DNA of 64,000 nt from Onchocerca volvulus. Lineage: Eukaryota; Nematoda; Chromadorea; Rhabditida; Onchocercidae. The notes below the pieces were generated by a model. The model searched no databases and was not told the DNA's origin. It was given only the letters and a program-made list of their open reading frames with translations. Shown in pieces: positions 43,884 to 58,907 of this stretch (its first letter is position 1; every line of letters begins with the position of its first letter). The stretch spans positions 16,282,858 to 16,346,857 of the forward strand of contig HG738139.1 of NCBI GenBank assembly GCA_000499405.2, written 5' to 3'. Position numbers and translations under genes: made by a program.

Positions 43884-46840
43884 AAAAGCTTACTTGAAAG
43901 ACATAATTAGTTTCTGTGAAAATCGGTGGATATTCATCAACACCAAGAACTCGGATACGAACTGGTATTGTTGCTGATCTATTCTGATCATCCTTAACCA
44001 TCAGGATGAATTCATATTTCGTCTGCGTTTCAAAATCCAAATCTTTCATAAGTATTATGTAGCCAGTACTTTTGTTGCACGCAAACGACTGGAATAATAA
44101 TACATACTTAAGTAATTGTGAAATTTCGAATAATTTTCTGAGTCAAAATGTATAATACCAAAAATAATTGCTTCAAAGTACGAAACGAATACTGGTTGAA
44201 ATTATTTCAAAATATAGAGAAGAATATTAAGCTAAAACTGAGGTAAAATGGAATATATGGTAGCGGAGCAAAGTCAGTAATCTACCATTATTCTAGTAGT
44301 TAGATAAGAGAAGTCTCACTTTCCAAACCCATGAACTTCCTGAGAGAAGTTTCATTCTCGAGGTAGATTGAAATGGCTTGACCTTCTGACTAATTTACCG
44401 GAAAATTGAATACAAATAAGACATGTTAGGAATAAATTTGGAAGGAATTCAACAACTTAAGGCCAAAAGAATTCACCTCACTGTTGTCCGTTAATGCGTA
44501 AATCCAATTATCACCGAACAATCCTAATTTATTGACGGCTTTTGAGCGTAGGACAATACTTCCTTTTGGTAAATCTTCGAATACGGTTGTCTCATAGTGT
44601 GGAACGATAAAGAACGGAGCAGTAGCTAACGAGGAATCGACATTGAAACGGATTCGAACTGAAGTCCAATTTAATCGAGCTGGTATGCCATTATCGACAG
44701 CCGCAATTAACAAGTTATTAGAGATATCATTCAAATGCATTTCCCCAATATCAACATTTTTCTCAAAATACAACACTCCCGACGAACTGTTCAAAGTGAA
44801 TATTCCATAATCGTTTCCCGAAAGAATTTGATAAGAAATGCGTCCATTATCACCACTATCCTTGTCCGTAGCCACAAATCTGCAATATTTTTTTAAATGT
44901 AACAATAATTTAAATCATTCAGTTTTGTAGAGCAATCTTAACTGAAACGACCGAAGTTATCTAAATATTCGAATATCACACTCACATGCACTGCAAACAC
45001 AAATATTTTTATAAAGATCTGATTACTTCAAAAACAATTATTTATAAAAATGGTTTGCTTATAACATTTCTAAATAACAGCTCATACTTACATTTTCCTA
45101 AGTTTGAGATTCTAAAAATGCGAATAATAGCATAAAGAAATGAAATATCCATTAATCCATTTAATCTAATTTTCAATTTAATTTTCTTAAAATCCTACGC
45201 CTCTTATCTTTTTTCCACAAAGTAAAAAACATGATAGTGTAATATACAATATGTAGCATTTGATAGTATGAGATTATGGTAATGTATGGTATGACACCAC
45301 CCATATATATATATATGCTATAATTTATTTGTTTCCTAATCTCATATCATCAAATTTCATTAAAAGCATTGACCGAACGAACTTAATCAAATTCCCTAAA
45401 CATTCTGAATAATTTTTAATATACCCAAGCACAAGAATATCTTGCGACATACCTCGCTAACATTTCATTTATAATCATTCCTTCACTAATCATTATTTCA
45501 TCAATTTTCTCTATGAAATATGGCACATTGTCATTTAAATCAGTTATTTTCACGTGTACTTTTACAGATGAATTGTAAGTTGCACGCGGCGACGATGCCT
45601 CAACCTGAAAATCATTTCACATAATATTTCTGATTTGCTTTCATGCACCACTTTTACATAAGAATTTTTCTATTCTATCAAACGTCCTCTTCTATAATCG
45701 AAATTCTAAAAAACTGAACCAACCAAGAATTCGAATTCATTTTTGAATTCAGCATCGATTGAATATTTCAGAAAAACCCAGCCATCACTTGAGATGCCGA
45801 AAACATTGGTGAGTTCGAAATTTTGAATCCGCAACAATGTATCTATCGGTAAATTGTCCATTAAAGTCACTCTGCCAAATTCAATATATGGACGCATATT
45901 TTCCGGTATTGTAAAACTGAAGTTGATTCAACAATTTCGTGATTAAAAATGAATAGAAATATGTCTGTCTAACAGTTTGAAACGTTAAACTGAAATGCTC
46001 TCATAAGATTTAAGAAAATTTCAAAATCGGAAGATTTTCTCGAAAAATCCAAAAATCAGTCTGATATTTACCGAGCAGACGAACATTAGTGATGGAATTA
46101 AAATAAACATACTTGAATGATGTTTCAGTGAATCGTATGGGTTTTAGGTTGTAATCTTCAATTCCAACATTGATTTGAACAGCAACGGCCGAACTTTGTG
46201 ATGGTTTGCCCTGATCAAATGCATGAACCTTCAAATAATATGTCGATCGATCTTCCACCTCGGCTACTATTATCAGATCACCTGGAATTTTACTTGATCT
46301 GAACGGCAAATTAATATTAAACTTAGCTGATTTATGATGAAGATAAATAGCTATGCAGGAAGGATAAGTTTCAATTCGAATGCAAGACATTCTAGGAATG
46401 ACGAGTCAGATATCTTAATCGTATACTGAATACTTTTAACGATTAATTTGTCAACTATCTTTATGAGAATAGATCAGTTAACTATACCTGATTCAGGATC
46501 AATCTTGAATTCCGTGCTATTTACAGCCAGTTCGTAGCGAACTGTGCCAGCAAGTCCTATATCCGGATCATTTGCTCTTATTTTAGCAATCCTTGAACCT
46601 AACTCCACATCTTTTGCAATATTGATCAGATAGAATCGTTTCTCGAATTGAGGTGCATTATCGTTAACATCTTCTACAATTATCCGTAATGTCGCTTGTG
46701 AAGTGTTCTCACCATCTGTTACCTGCAAAATGTTCCAAATGTTGCAAAATTGAATTTTACCATTTTCAACTACGATATTTTATCGCACTAATACCAAAAA
46801 GCATATGATTATTCAGTAAAACATGTGCTTCACCTAACTG

Positions 46841-46871
<31 letters not shown>

Positions 46872-49800
46872 CTTTAACTTGGCTATTTAGTAACAATTTT
46901 TAGAGCTGCAATGACTACCACCTGAATATAAATGGTATGTTCCTTGCTGGTTTCATAATCCAAGTTTTGAATCAAAAATATCTTCCCAGTGAATGGATCA
47001 ATTTCGAATAGATTATTGGATGATAGTAAACTATATTCCAGTTGTGTATCAGCGTCCACATCTGTCGCTACCACTGTCGCTATCAAAGTGCCATATGGTG
47101 CTGCTACAAATGGAACTTTTTTGAAAATATTCATGCTTTTTTTTTGAATTAATTTGATATGTAATGAATCAACAAATGCTTGTTCAATATTTCAACAGTC
47201 TGAAACCCTTCACAAATACATAACAATGTTTTTTGGCTTGTTTAAAGATTGCTATAGTAAATGTTTTATCAAACTTTGTAAGTTCATAGTCATATAATAT
47301 AGATTACATTTCACAACAAGCTAATCAGTAAATAAGAAGAATTCATTCAGGAAATTCTGGAAATTTCCAACTATTTCTATTTTACGCAATCTAATTTTAA
47401 AAAAATTGAATCAAAAGTTAGTTAAAAAGAAGTGCAAATCATGAAAAAGAATAATGCAAAGACTAACATTCGAATATTTTTTGAGCCTTCAGCATTGGAA
47501 ATGATGGGACATTGTCGTTTGTATTGATCACTAAATTAAACAACCTTTAGAATTAATTTATGAATTTAGAAAATCTGAATATTCCATTTCCTGACTTCTT
47601 GATGATATTTGATGCTATCATCATATTAATTAATATAATATCTCATAAAGCGCTTTCTTAACTGTAACATCAAATTCTGTTTGCTTTTGCAGGTAGCATG
47701 CAACCATAAAATATGCTGCAGGTAAAAAAAAAGTCATTCAATGTAAAAAAAAGTTATTCAATGTAAGCGCTTTAATACGTTAAATATTTGTCAGTATTGC
47801 TAGTAAGAAACCATCAAATAAAAATGAATGGATTTTGTAGCAAAAAATTGAATAATATCTGGCTTTTAACCTGCTACATGATTGTGAATGAATATTAATG
47901 ACATTCAAGTATAAATAAAGGAAAAAAAGTTTAAATTGCTAACTAAAACTGGATGTCATTTTTCTTATTCACTTTTCAATCCTACTTCAAATTCTTCGAA
48001 AATGCTCGATTAAATGAAAGACCTCGTATTTGTACATGCGTTTCAGGTGGATTTTTGACATTGCCTGTTCCGATTATCTTTAAATTGTAAACATTCTCAA
48101 TTTCGTAATCCAGTTCTTGAGCCGTTGTTATCCGTCCATCGTCATCGATCTCGAATGCTGTATCGGTATTACCACTTACAATGCTGTATGTCAACGGTGC
48201 ATCTTCAGTCAAACCATCCAAGCTATGAACCTGAAAATACCGTATTTCCACCAAACTTGCGAATTTTTGACGGTATGAAATGGGAAATTGATATGTACAT
48301 TGTAATAAGACACATTGGTGCGTTATCAAAATTGCATCAGAAAGTTTATTTAAATTTAACAAATAATTCTGCACAAAAGATCTATCTGTTTATAAGAAAT
48401 CATTAAAACTTTTATTCAAACAGAAAAGATAGAAAATCTGAAGAGATTCGTTCAATTCTCTCTTTGTCATTCAGCACTGTTTTGACTAAAATAGTTAATA
48501 TGTAATATGTTGAATATAATTCTTTCAAGAAATACGAATACGGTAATTGATGTGTTAACCTGGTTTTCGTATTATTTCAATTATGTAACTGTGTTTTACC
48601 TTCAGGTCAATTTTATAACTTCTATATGCTTTGTAAAAAAATAATTTGATAGATTGCTTTCGTGGCATATCAGTAGTTCGAGAAGTACCTGAAGTACGAA
48701 TTGTCCACGTTGTTCTCCTTCGTTAATATAGCCAATGTAATGTTCATTTAGGAATTGTAATTCCTCTGATTTCAAAGTTGGTCTAGATCTGATCAAAACA
48801 AGCTGAATGTCAAGTTCTGATGATAGCACTCGTGAAATTCCCTGGTCTTCGGCCTTTACTTTGACTGTATATTCACTCTGTGAAGTTGGGTAATCTCTGA
48901 AAAGACCAACTTTTCCATCTTCATAAGATTATTGATTTCTAGATTGTTCAAATTTTCGCGCTCTATATCTTCTTATCAAAAAACTGAAATTGCTAAACAC
49001 CTGGCAAAAATAATTTCTCCGGTATCCGGAAGAATATCCAAAAGACCACTAGTATCTTCGACAATGCTGTAGATAATTTTGCCATTTGGACCTTCATCTT
49101 GATCTGTTGCTGATAGCCTATAAAAACAAGTATTATTTTCTTCTGCAAAATGTTTAAACACAGAAGTTTTAAAGTGATAGAGGGAATTCGAATGAAATTT
49201 AAAACTTCTTTTTGAGGAATTTGAAGAATATCTGTTTTAGTGGAGAAGAAATCTGAAATAGCAGATAATTAAAGAACATTCAAGAAAAATGTTCGTTTCA
49301 AAATCCTTCCGTTTTATAGTTTTTGTAATAGAAAAATGATATATACAAGCTTTTTTTTCACCTTCCTAATATTTCGCCAACTCGTCTGCTGTCATCGATT
49401 TCGATTGATCTCGGAATGCCATCATCGAAAACAGGTACATTATCATTTTCATCGGTTACTGTGATTCGCAATGTGCAAGTATCCTGGAAGCAAGCAAAAA
49501 ATTTCTAGAATGACAAAAAATTTCGAAGGAATAATTTTTAAAATTTAATCGCCATTGCATACTTACAGCTCGTTTTGGAATGCCTTGATCTTCAGCAGTG
49601 ATCACCAAGAAATGTTGCGATTGTCGTTCGCGATCCAATTCATGACATGATAATAATCCGGTGGAAGAATTGAGAAAAAAGGCGGAATTTTCGTTTCCAG
49701 CTGACATTTCAAAGAAAAAAACTTAAATAGCAGCGAATGTATTGCTCAATCATGAGAACTTTTATTTTTTCATGGTGATAATTTTAAAATGTTTCTGTGA

Positions 49801-52800
49801 ATTTTAGGGAAAACCAACTTAAAGTTTCCTCTTTATGCAGTAAATTCCAGTATTTTGCGCAGCAGTGACAATTTAATTAGTAATCAATAAAATGCTCACC
49901 AACTATTTTGTAAAAAATGTCACCATCACTGCCTTGATCTTCATCCCATGCATAAATACGCGTCAAATGTTTTGCAGCAACATTTTCACGTATTGTCAGA
50001 TTACCGCAACTTGATGAAGAAATCCGTGGTGGATACTGATTAGCACCAGTTACGCTCAGATGGACAGATGCCCAATCAACTCTTTCTCCTTCTGATGCTG
50101 TCACTAAAACAAGTTTCCTTTTTTGACTTCTGAAGAAGCAAAGAAAGTCATCCAACTTTTCGAAACAGAAACTAAATTTTTTGAAATCTGCAAATTGTCC
50201 TTTATACAAATATTCTGTATTATGGTGCGATATAAGTTGTCATATAAATATGAGTCACTGATGATCGAATCATTCCGTTCATTTAGATTTCTATAAGAAA
50301 ACCTATTTCGGTAGGAAAATTTCTATTTTACAAAATATTTTATTAAAAATTTTGCCCTAAAAGCAATTTGATTTTTCTAAAATTGGAGATGAAAAGAAAA
50401 ATTCCATCAAATTGAAATATTATTTCAAAAACTTTCATTCCTACCAAGCCAGATGTATTTCCCAAGTATAATCTCCTTCAGTAGTATCAATTTTCCATCA
50501 TCTGATAATTGCACAATATCACTGTCAAAAACATTATATGACAATAATTTCATATTCGGCCATCCACTCCCTGCATGTGAAAATGTTGGATATTACTAGT
50601 AACAAGTATAGTGATAGCAACATGTTAACTCGTTTAAATTTTGTCAGCGCTATCGAAAATATCGCTGTCAAGCGATTAGTTAATTAATAATTACTTATTA
50701 ATTATTAAATGATATTTGGATCATTGTTCAGCTATCATGAGAAAGTTATTATCTAGAATTATTGCACGACTATCATCCAAAACAAATTATCTATTAATTT
50801 TCTTTATCTTTAAATTGGTTTCTATCCATTTTGTAATTTATATCGGTACTACTTACTGTTAGTGAAGAAGTCATATAAAATAGTTCCTGGAGTGGTACTA
50901 CTGTTTACACTGATGAAATATTCCCGTTGTTGGAAAAATTTCCATTGTCGACGATCTGAATCAAACTTCACAATGATATTCTTTTCGGTGTACTTCAACG
51001 GTACACCATTATCGCTAGCGCGAATACGTATACTTCGTTCACCGTTAAAATGATGTTTGAGTGATAAGACACCTGTAATATAATGTCAGTTATTGATTAT
51101 AAGTCATATGGAATAGATCATTATCACTTGACAATTTAAATATTTGATATTGCTTAAATATTTATTGTTTGTGGATTTTTAAATGAAATGTTTCATTTAG
51201 AAATCAGTCAAATTATAGATTCAGTTGTGATATGTTAGTATATTTCTTAATGATTCAAACAATATATCACTCATCATTTTCGTTAGGAGGAAATTATTTT
51301 TAAACTTTTATTTTAAAATGTTTCTTCCAATGTGAAATGATTTAATGAGATGAAGGAAATTACAGAAATAACTATGAAATACCGGTATTCGGGTCAATGC
51401 TGAAAGCACCATCCATATTGCCTTCCACAATTGTAAAGGTAATTTTAGCATTATTGCCAGCATCATCATCCGTAGCAACAACATGATGAATGATATCACC
51501 GTCAACAAAATCATCACCTATCACTATCTTATGTGAACTGAAAATAGAAAGTTTCATAAAACAAAGAATAAATTTATAAAATTTACAATGCACTGCTGCG
51601 ATTCTATGTAATTTCCAAAATTATCATTTAAATTTAGTGAAATTGAAATATCAAGGCTGCAAAAGTTACAAACTTAAAATTATCCTTCATAAAATGAAAA
51701 AGAAATCCATCTCTGATATTGAAATGCTTAGAAAATATGTATATGAATTTTATAAAAATAATTCTTGAAAAAAAAAAATACTAATTGCGGATGAAAGAGA
51801 TGAACCTTAAAAATTGCGGTTGATGATCGTTGACATCTTCGACATCAATAAAAACAGCGCAGCGTGAATGCTTTGTTACGTCCCGATAGCTATCTTCAAC
51901 TTCTACCACCAAAAACAACGATAAATCCTTTAATTAGTACATAAATTCAACTAAATTCAGATCATCTATTTTTCAATTTTTTGTGTTGCTTTCATTTCTG
52001 TTAGCTTCATTTATCCGCACACTAGCCGTTCTTTCTCTCGAATATTATTCTCTTGAAATTCTGATTATCATCAGTCTTTTGGAGTGTTTTTTAAATATAA
52101 AATTATTCATTTCGAACAGAATCATTTTCAGTTGATTCGAATACTTTCTAAATATTAGCAACAATATACGAACGAATTGATAATATTTCAGATAGTATTC
52201 GATTCAATTACAAACAAACCTATCAGAGAAATCGACTCGATCACTGACCTGTTCCCAGTGTAACGAACGAATCAGCAATATTTCTGCAGTATCTGGATCA
52301 ATTGAAAATAAACCTGCAGAGCCTTCAATTATCGAGTAACTCAACTGTCTATCAATGTCTTCTTCGATCTCATCAGCAGACACTTTCCCGATGATTGAAC
52401 CTAAATTTCAATCTGAATTTATGTCTTGAAGGACAAAAGCGACACAAGGAAAGTTGAAAAATTCTATCGATTAAGCCATCTATATGCCCTTTTTCTACTT
52501 TAATCTCTCCTCTCAAAAAAATGGCAAAGAATTCTTCAGCTTTCGATTTCCTCTTTGTTCTCATGAAATATTGCATTCTTAATGATTCAATAATTATTAT
52601 CTGTTAGTTAATGAGGTTCTCCGTGCTTTTCTATGTTTGATATATTTCATTTATACCTTTGGATAAAGATTTGGGTCATTTAATATCACCGGTCTAGCAA
52701 ATTAAAAGTTGAAATTCAAAATATTACTATCGATATAAAAAGTCGAATTATGTCAGGAAAGACATAGTTTTATTCAGTTTGGTTAATGACTGTTTTTCGA

Positions 52801-55800
52801 GTAGATTACCTGTCGGCTCACTTTCTTTAACCGTAAAAAATCGTGGACAATCTAAAAACTGAGGCCAGTGGATATTTGCTGGCTCCACTTCGATATGCAC
52901 ATTTTGTTGTTCAATTTGATAATAATCTGGCGGATTCCATTTCTGTACTTTCAGGAGATAACTTTTATCATGAGTCCAACGGAAGCTTGTTGCTAGATAT
53001 AATGTAGAAGTAGTACTATCCAGATAGAATACATCTGTCTAAAATAGGTGAAGATGCAGATTTTTATTCTACTTGTCTCGATAAAATTATTGAAATCAAT
53101 GAATTTCATCGAAATAGATCACTGATTCCTTTCTGATCTCAAGAACATCGCGAAGTAACATTCTTAAAAAACATTCGATTGCAAAAGCTCGTTCAAATAA
53201 GACTAAACTTTTGCAATTAAAATCCACCTCATTCTCCAAACGCCAAAATGTCCCGCTATTCTTCTCTTTGCTTAGTGTCACCAATTTCGAACCGACCGGA
53301 ACAGAGTTTGGTATCCTGAAACTAAATCAGTTATCTTGAAACTTGAGCTGTTCATTAATTCATTTCACATTTAAAATATTTTTAACAAAATTATGCGAAT
53401 ATAGGAATTATGCGGAAACAGCTCTTTGAAATAGAAAACATTAAAGACCAAGAAATTTGATGGATCTTCCGAATGAAAAACCAAGTTTGGCATGATTTAA
53501 CTGATAATAGATGCTCCTGACCTTATCACAGTTGTTTCATCACTCAGATATGAGACTCTCAAAGTTGACGCACGAATAGTAAATGTAATTTTTTTTTGGC
53601 GTCCATCATTATCAAATGCTATTATGGAGAGTGCTCGATTGTCCCTCATTGTTGTTGCATTAAAATATACCGAAGTACGGAGAGTATTGTTCCAAATTTC
53701 GAAATTATTCGAAATATCTAGAAATAAAATTAACTTATTTATCAGAATTATTCAGTTTCAATTAAAAATCATTTTTTCCGGACAGTCACAAGAAAGTGGA
53801 AAAATTAGTTAAATAAGCACATGTTAAATCCATGTTCAATATAAATTGAAAAAATTTCATATTTTTTCTAGAAAAAAAAGGAATCGAAATTCATACCACT
53901 CATTTCAATTTCCCATCTAGTAACACCTGTTGCATTAAGTACCTTTAACAAGCAACCTGACTTGCATTTTTCATTGATCCTATAAATTGATAGAATTAAT
54001 ATCAGTTGCTAATAGCAATTTATGGATTCCAAATTTTTGATAGAATTTCTTTGAATACAGCAATGAAATGTGCTGACTGAAGGTTAAACTGCCTTGCTTT
54101 TACAATATCCGGATAATTATATTTCTGATGTAAATTTTGGCAATTCTATGAAATCCTTTGATAATTAATTTGACAATATGGCTGCTTCATATTATCCAGA
54201 TATGATGACGGTGAGAAAAATCACAAACATAATTTCAGGTCTAATCAGCAATTTTTCGGACTTCTTTTCCGAAGAAAAAAGATTATATTTTAAATCAATT
54301 TGCAAATATTTAATTTACATAATGATGCGATCTACTGGTTCTAGAAATTTGACTTTGGAATGTGTTTTCCCAACGGTAATATGAATTGGACAAATAGTTG
54401 ATCGAGCTTGGATGTCACCATTTCGATCCAGAACTATTACCGACAAGCGATTTTCCTTCCTGTAGTCCTTTTCCGGAAGTTTCCTTTTCACAAATAATTC
54501 TCCTACGATAAAAAAAGTTGAATTTTATAAAGACTGACAATTATAATATTTTGCAATGTTAATAAAAACAAAATAAACAAACAGAAATATTTTCTGTTGC
54601 AAATATTGTCAAATATATTTAAATTTAGTTCTCAGAGCAAAATTCGATTAATAACAGGAATTTATTTTGATCCACATTCCGGCTATCATTGTGTATTGGC
54701 TTGCCTAATGTACCATAAATGTGATTATTTCTCATAGAAAATTGCTGAACGATTAATTATATGTACCATTTTGTTGAATGGCGAAACTGACATCCTCCAC
54801 TTCTAAGCGGTACAGCAAGCTCCCATTCAAGCCCTCATCCGGATCTGTAGCGACCATTTTGTCAAATGTCGCACCAACATCGATGTCATCAGTAACCATA
54901 AAAGAATTATTCGGCGGACATGACGGTGAATTGTCGTTTATGTCCAGAATTTTGATGTGAACAGTCGCTTGAGATGAGAGTTGTGGCTGGAAATAAGACT
55001 GCATATTTCAAGCAGTTATAAGTACATCTCTTCTGTTGCTATCAATTCATTCTCAATTTCTTTTTCAAATATTTATGGCATTTTTTCGTTTCAAAGTTGA
55101 AACTGTTAAAGATATATTCCAGTGAATTGATATCAAAATAATGTCCATTTTTCATTTTGGATCAATTTTTTTTTCTTTTTGACATTCTCGTAGATAAATT
55201 CAATTTTTTAAATACGAGAAATACAAAACTTCACTTTGCCATGGTCACTAGCAATAACAATTAAATGATATTCGGCAATTGTTTCACGATCAAGCATTGC
55301 TTTTACGAAAATATTTCCGGTTACCGGATGGATACCGAAATTATGATTTTCTTCACTCAGCCGATAAGAAATCCTGGCATTCTGTTCGCTATCCAAATCT
55401 TTCGCTTGAATTGTTAAGATTTCTGTCATAAATTGAGCATCTTCTGATACCTAAATTTTCCACTGATTTCTGAGTAAAAGTAATTTGTTCCAGACATATT
55501 GCAATAATTTGCAAGATGTTTCAGATTTCGATTAAAGGTCAAAAATCGGCATCTTTTGTATTCGTCGGACTTATCCAGCAAATGATCAACTTACTTCAAC
55601 AGAATACATTTGTTCTTTGAATTCTGGCCTATTATCGTTAAAATCAAGAACATTAAGCACAACAGTGATATTGGAAGAACGTGATGGCATGCCCTGATCC
55701 CGTGCTTGTATCACCAAATAATATTTATTGATCGTTTCAAAGTCCAAACTATCTATCAAAGTTAGTTCACCACTTAACGGCCGAATCAAAACTGGACATG

Positions 55801-57921
55801 ACGGCTCGCTTTGTAACAGTGCGTATATCACCTGGCCGTTCTGAATTATTCTCAAATTACTTATGAAATTCTACAAAAATCTTTATTAAGCGTTCATTTT
55901 TTTTTTGACATTTTTTAAAAAAATTATTGAAATTTAAAAAAGAAAAAAATTTTGGAACAAAATTAGCTATTATCAGTGATACCATTCAGATAGAATGTAT
56001 CATCATTTTATGATCTGAACAAATAGAAACAGATAAGATAACCTTTCCACGATCTTTATCGTAAGCTTGCACAGCAAAGAACGGTTGATGTGTGGGATGA
56101 TTTTCATAAATATACGATTCCACTTTGTCCATCTCAAAGGTCGGGTCATTATCATTGGTATCAGTTAATTTGATAAGAACTTGCGTGTAATTAATTCCAC
56201 CATCTTCCATCTGTGCCTACACAAAAAGAAGTATTTGATGGCATGGCATATACGCGTAATTTAATAAAATTTAAACTGTTAATTACCTGTACATTAAGTA
56301 ATAACCGTTCCCATTTGTCAGCATCCAAATATTGAGCAACACTAATTTGACCATTGCTAGCATCAATTGCAAAGAAATGATCAGAATCACCGGAATATAT
56401 ACTATAGTTTAATGGAAGTGATCCTTCAGCTTTAACCTGAAACTATTAATACAGAAATTCAAGTACTGGCAAGCAAAGTGAAATAACAACAGACCGAAAG
56501 ATTTCTATTATCTTTTACTTGAAGTGATAAAAGTTGGTTTTAAAGGATTAAAAAGATATCAAGTAGTAATAAAAAATTTTCCGGTGGAAAATTCAAATTA
56601 CCACTATTTTGGCTCATTAAAGTAAAGCAATATTTAACACTTACTTGTCCAATCACAATACCTGGAAGGGTTTCTTCCAAAACGCTAAATTTGTACAATG
56701 TACTCGTAAATTTTGGAATTATTGCAGAATCGTTGATAACATTGATATGAACGATAACCTAAAATTTGAAAATTCCTTAAATTAGGTTAAAAGGAGGAAT
56801 TCCCTCATCAAATTACTAATTAATGAATTGTACTGATACGAAAATTGTAAATTAATGCTGTTCTTCCTCGAAAACTGTTAAATATACCCCTTTCTCGCTA
56901 ATTAATCCGTTTCCATCAACAGCTTCAACTCTTAAATGATAGCTTTTCCTTGATAATTTCTTCTGTATGTATAAGCGACCCGATTTTGCTTCTAATCTAA
57001 AAGCGTCCGATTCTTCGGTTGCAAACCGATAACGTACCTTAAAAAATCAGAATTTCAAACTGGCATCGTCTAAGAATGAATATGCAAAATATGAAAATAA
57101 ATGTAATTAAACGAAATTTCTAAAAGACGACCAAGTCCTAAGCTTTCTGATCCCTTTTCATGCAAACACTGGAAGGATAGGAAAAATTTGAAAAACGATA
57201 TATTCAAACAAACCGAACAAGCATTCTTGGATAATTTTGTAGCCAAATGTAAATGGCAACAAAATTCGCTGATCTTATCAGTTGAATTACGTTTCTATCA
57301 TGGCCGTATAGTATTATGCAAGCTTAGAGAAGAAAACGTTTGGTTTCTTAGCGAGTTCAGCAGAATTTTGAATGAAGAAAAATAAGCGTCTGACACTGTC
57401 ATAAACAATATTAACTACTGAATATTCGCAAACCTTTCCATAGATCCCACTGTCAGCGTCACTGGCCGAAAGTAATATCAGCAAACTGCCAATTTCCACG
57501 TCTTCTTGTAGCGACACGTTGTACTCGTCCGGATAAAATATGGGTGCATTATCATTCACGTCTTCCACATGAACATTTACCAACGCTCGACTCGATCTGC
57601 CATCTGAAAGATCGCAGTGTTTCTCCATTGGAATACTGTTTTAAAAAGATAACATTAATCTATGAGATTTCTCAGCGCATTCCCGAGATATCCTCCTTTT
57701 ACTTTTGATTTTTAATCGAAACAATGTTTTCACGCAGTGAAATTAGTAAATTAATTAAATAAATTGGTTCCTTTCGTTTGAACAGATATGAGACATCACA
57801 GAGAAGCATAGTTATCCCTGTTGACAGCAGCAGCTACAACGTACGCTAATTCAACAAAATTAAATAATACTTATAAATATGTCTTTTGTGTATGTTCGTG
57901 TATGCATGTATGTGTGTGTGT

Positions 57922-57998
<77 letters not shown>

Positions 57999-58697
57999 AC
58001 ACTGATTCAATTAAATTTGCATTCATTGCAAAGACTGTTGCTTGAATTATTTGTGTAAGCATTTTGAAATCTTTTGCATAATCTCATCCAGAACTGTCAG
58101 ATGCTATCTGCATGCCATAATTAGTGATTTGCAGTCAGTTTGCAGTACATGCATGCATTTACATTGTATTTTGCACTGCATCAATGAATTGATAAACTAA
58201 GAGTAATAATAAATAGTATGATTCTTGTAATTATTACTCATTCTGCATCTATTTGCATTGCTTGCACTTGCAAACGTGAGCTGCACGTGAATCCTAGAAT
58301 TGAATTAGAAAGAACTAACTAATGTCATGGGCATAAACATGGAGCTGATAAATAGTGCATTGCTCATAGTCGAGAATAGAATCGAGACAGATTCTTCCGG
58401 AATGAGTATCAATCCAGAATGGTTCTTTGGCTGAATCAGTCTTTGATAAATGATAATTTATGCTCGTCTCATTGCCACAACTGTTGTTTGCTGTCACCTA
58501 AAAATTTATTCGTAACAATTTGAACAAAAATTGATTTAATTCCTAATTTTGCGGTTTTTTTTATAATTTTATCCAAAAGACATTAATAATTCAAATAGTT
58601 TATAAAGAATTTCATCAAAAGCATATCAAACTCATACTCCCTCTATCGTCATGGAAACGCTACGGCATGGTTTATTGTTTCCACTTTCAGATTTCAT
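40987..58697 (-). CDS. giant single-pass cadherin, about 42 exons, 5' end unresolved
   Basis: Exons run from about 58697 to the stop at 40989-40987 and encode about 2,250 visible residues. Roughly 18-20 cadherin repeats are seen. Calcium-linker motifs include VEDVNDNAPIF (57.6 kb), LTDTNDNDPTF (56.2 kb), VLDFNDNRPEF (55.6 kb), ILDINDNSP (54.9 kb), VEDVNDHQPQF (51.8 kb), VTDENDNVPVF (49.4 kb), VEDVNDNAPQF (46.6 kb) and ITDLNDNVPYF (45.5 kb), with eroded linkers between them. One membrane segment (IGSLLLFFVLLIILIVLVI) lies in exon 42741-42577, followed by RMRSRAKSKKQ. The cytoplasmic tail of about 190 residues uses exons 42207-42088, 41991-41933, 41735-41603, 41394-41257 and 41070-40987. No EGF or laminin-G domains are seen before the membrane, which favours a Dachsous/protocadherin-like protein over a Fat-like one. 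It should act in cell-cell adhesion. The first visible exons carry no signal peptide and start inside a repeat, so the N-terminus is missing. Confidence 0.9.
43849..43877. repeat. (AT)n microsatellite in a cadherin intron
   Basis: About 14 AT units just downstream of the donor of the exon near 44092-43908. Simple-sequence repeat, with no sign of function. Confidence 0.9.
46843..46871. repeat. (AT)n microsatellite in a cadherin intron
   Basis: About 14 TA units between the cadherin exons near 46926-47100 and 46487-46721. It is similar in length to the AT repeat near 43.86 kb. Confidence 0.9.
47722..47765 (+). repeat. two-copy tandem repeat of about 20 bp in a cadherin intron
   Basis: GTAAAAAAAAGT(C/T)ATTCAAT occurs twice head to tail with one substitution and one extra A, followed by another GTAA. 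It looks like a recent slippage duplication. Confidence 0.8.
57909..57998 (+). repeat. (TG)n microsatellite in a cadherin intron
   Basis: About 90 bases of TG with a few TATG interruptions, between the cadherin exons near 57603 and 58318. It produces artefact frames of alternating Cys-Val or His-Thr on the two strands. Such tracts are length-variable and can form Z-DNA. Confidence 0.95.
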
Positions 58698-58907
58698 TTT
58701 ACTGCTTAACTTTTCTCTTTTCAATCAGTCGCACAATTAACTTAGCGATAAAATTGTGGTAAGCACAAGTGGTATAGTTTGTACATGGCAAAGATGGATG
58801 TTATATTATGTGAATGGTCAATGTATCATAGAGTTGTTAATTAATTCAGTTCATTGAAAAGTAACTGTAAAATTTGTGAAAAAAGAGGAAATTAGTAGTT
58901 GCAGAGA
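58698..58907. promoter_or_regulatory. short interval between divergent cadherin and OSCP1 exons
   Basis: Only about 210 bases separate the most 5' visible cadherin exon (minus) from the OSCP1 ATG (plus). TTGCAG at 58899-58904, followed three bases later by the ATG at 58908, is a good candidate spliced-leader acceptor for OSCP1. If the cadherin starts here, this is a bidirectional promoter. If its 5' exons lie beyond the window, it is simply intron sequence. Confidence 0.35.

Noticed and set aside
57821..58062. Frames encoding alternating Cys-Val or His-Thr on the two strands
   Set aside because: They translate the TG microsatellite in a cadherin intron.
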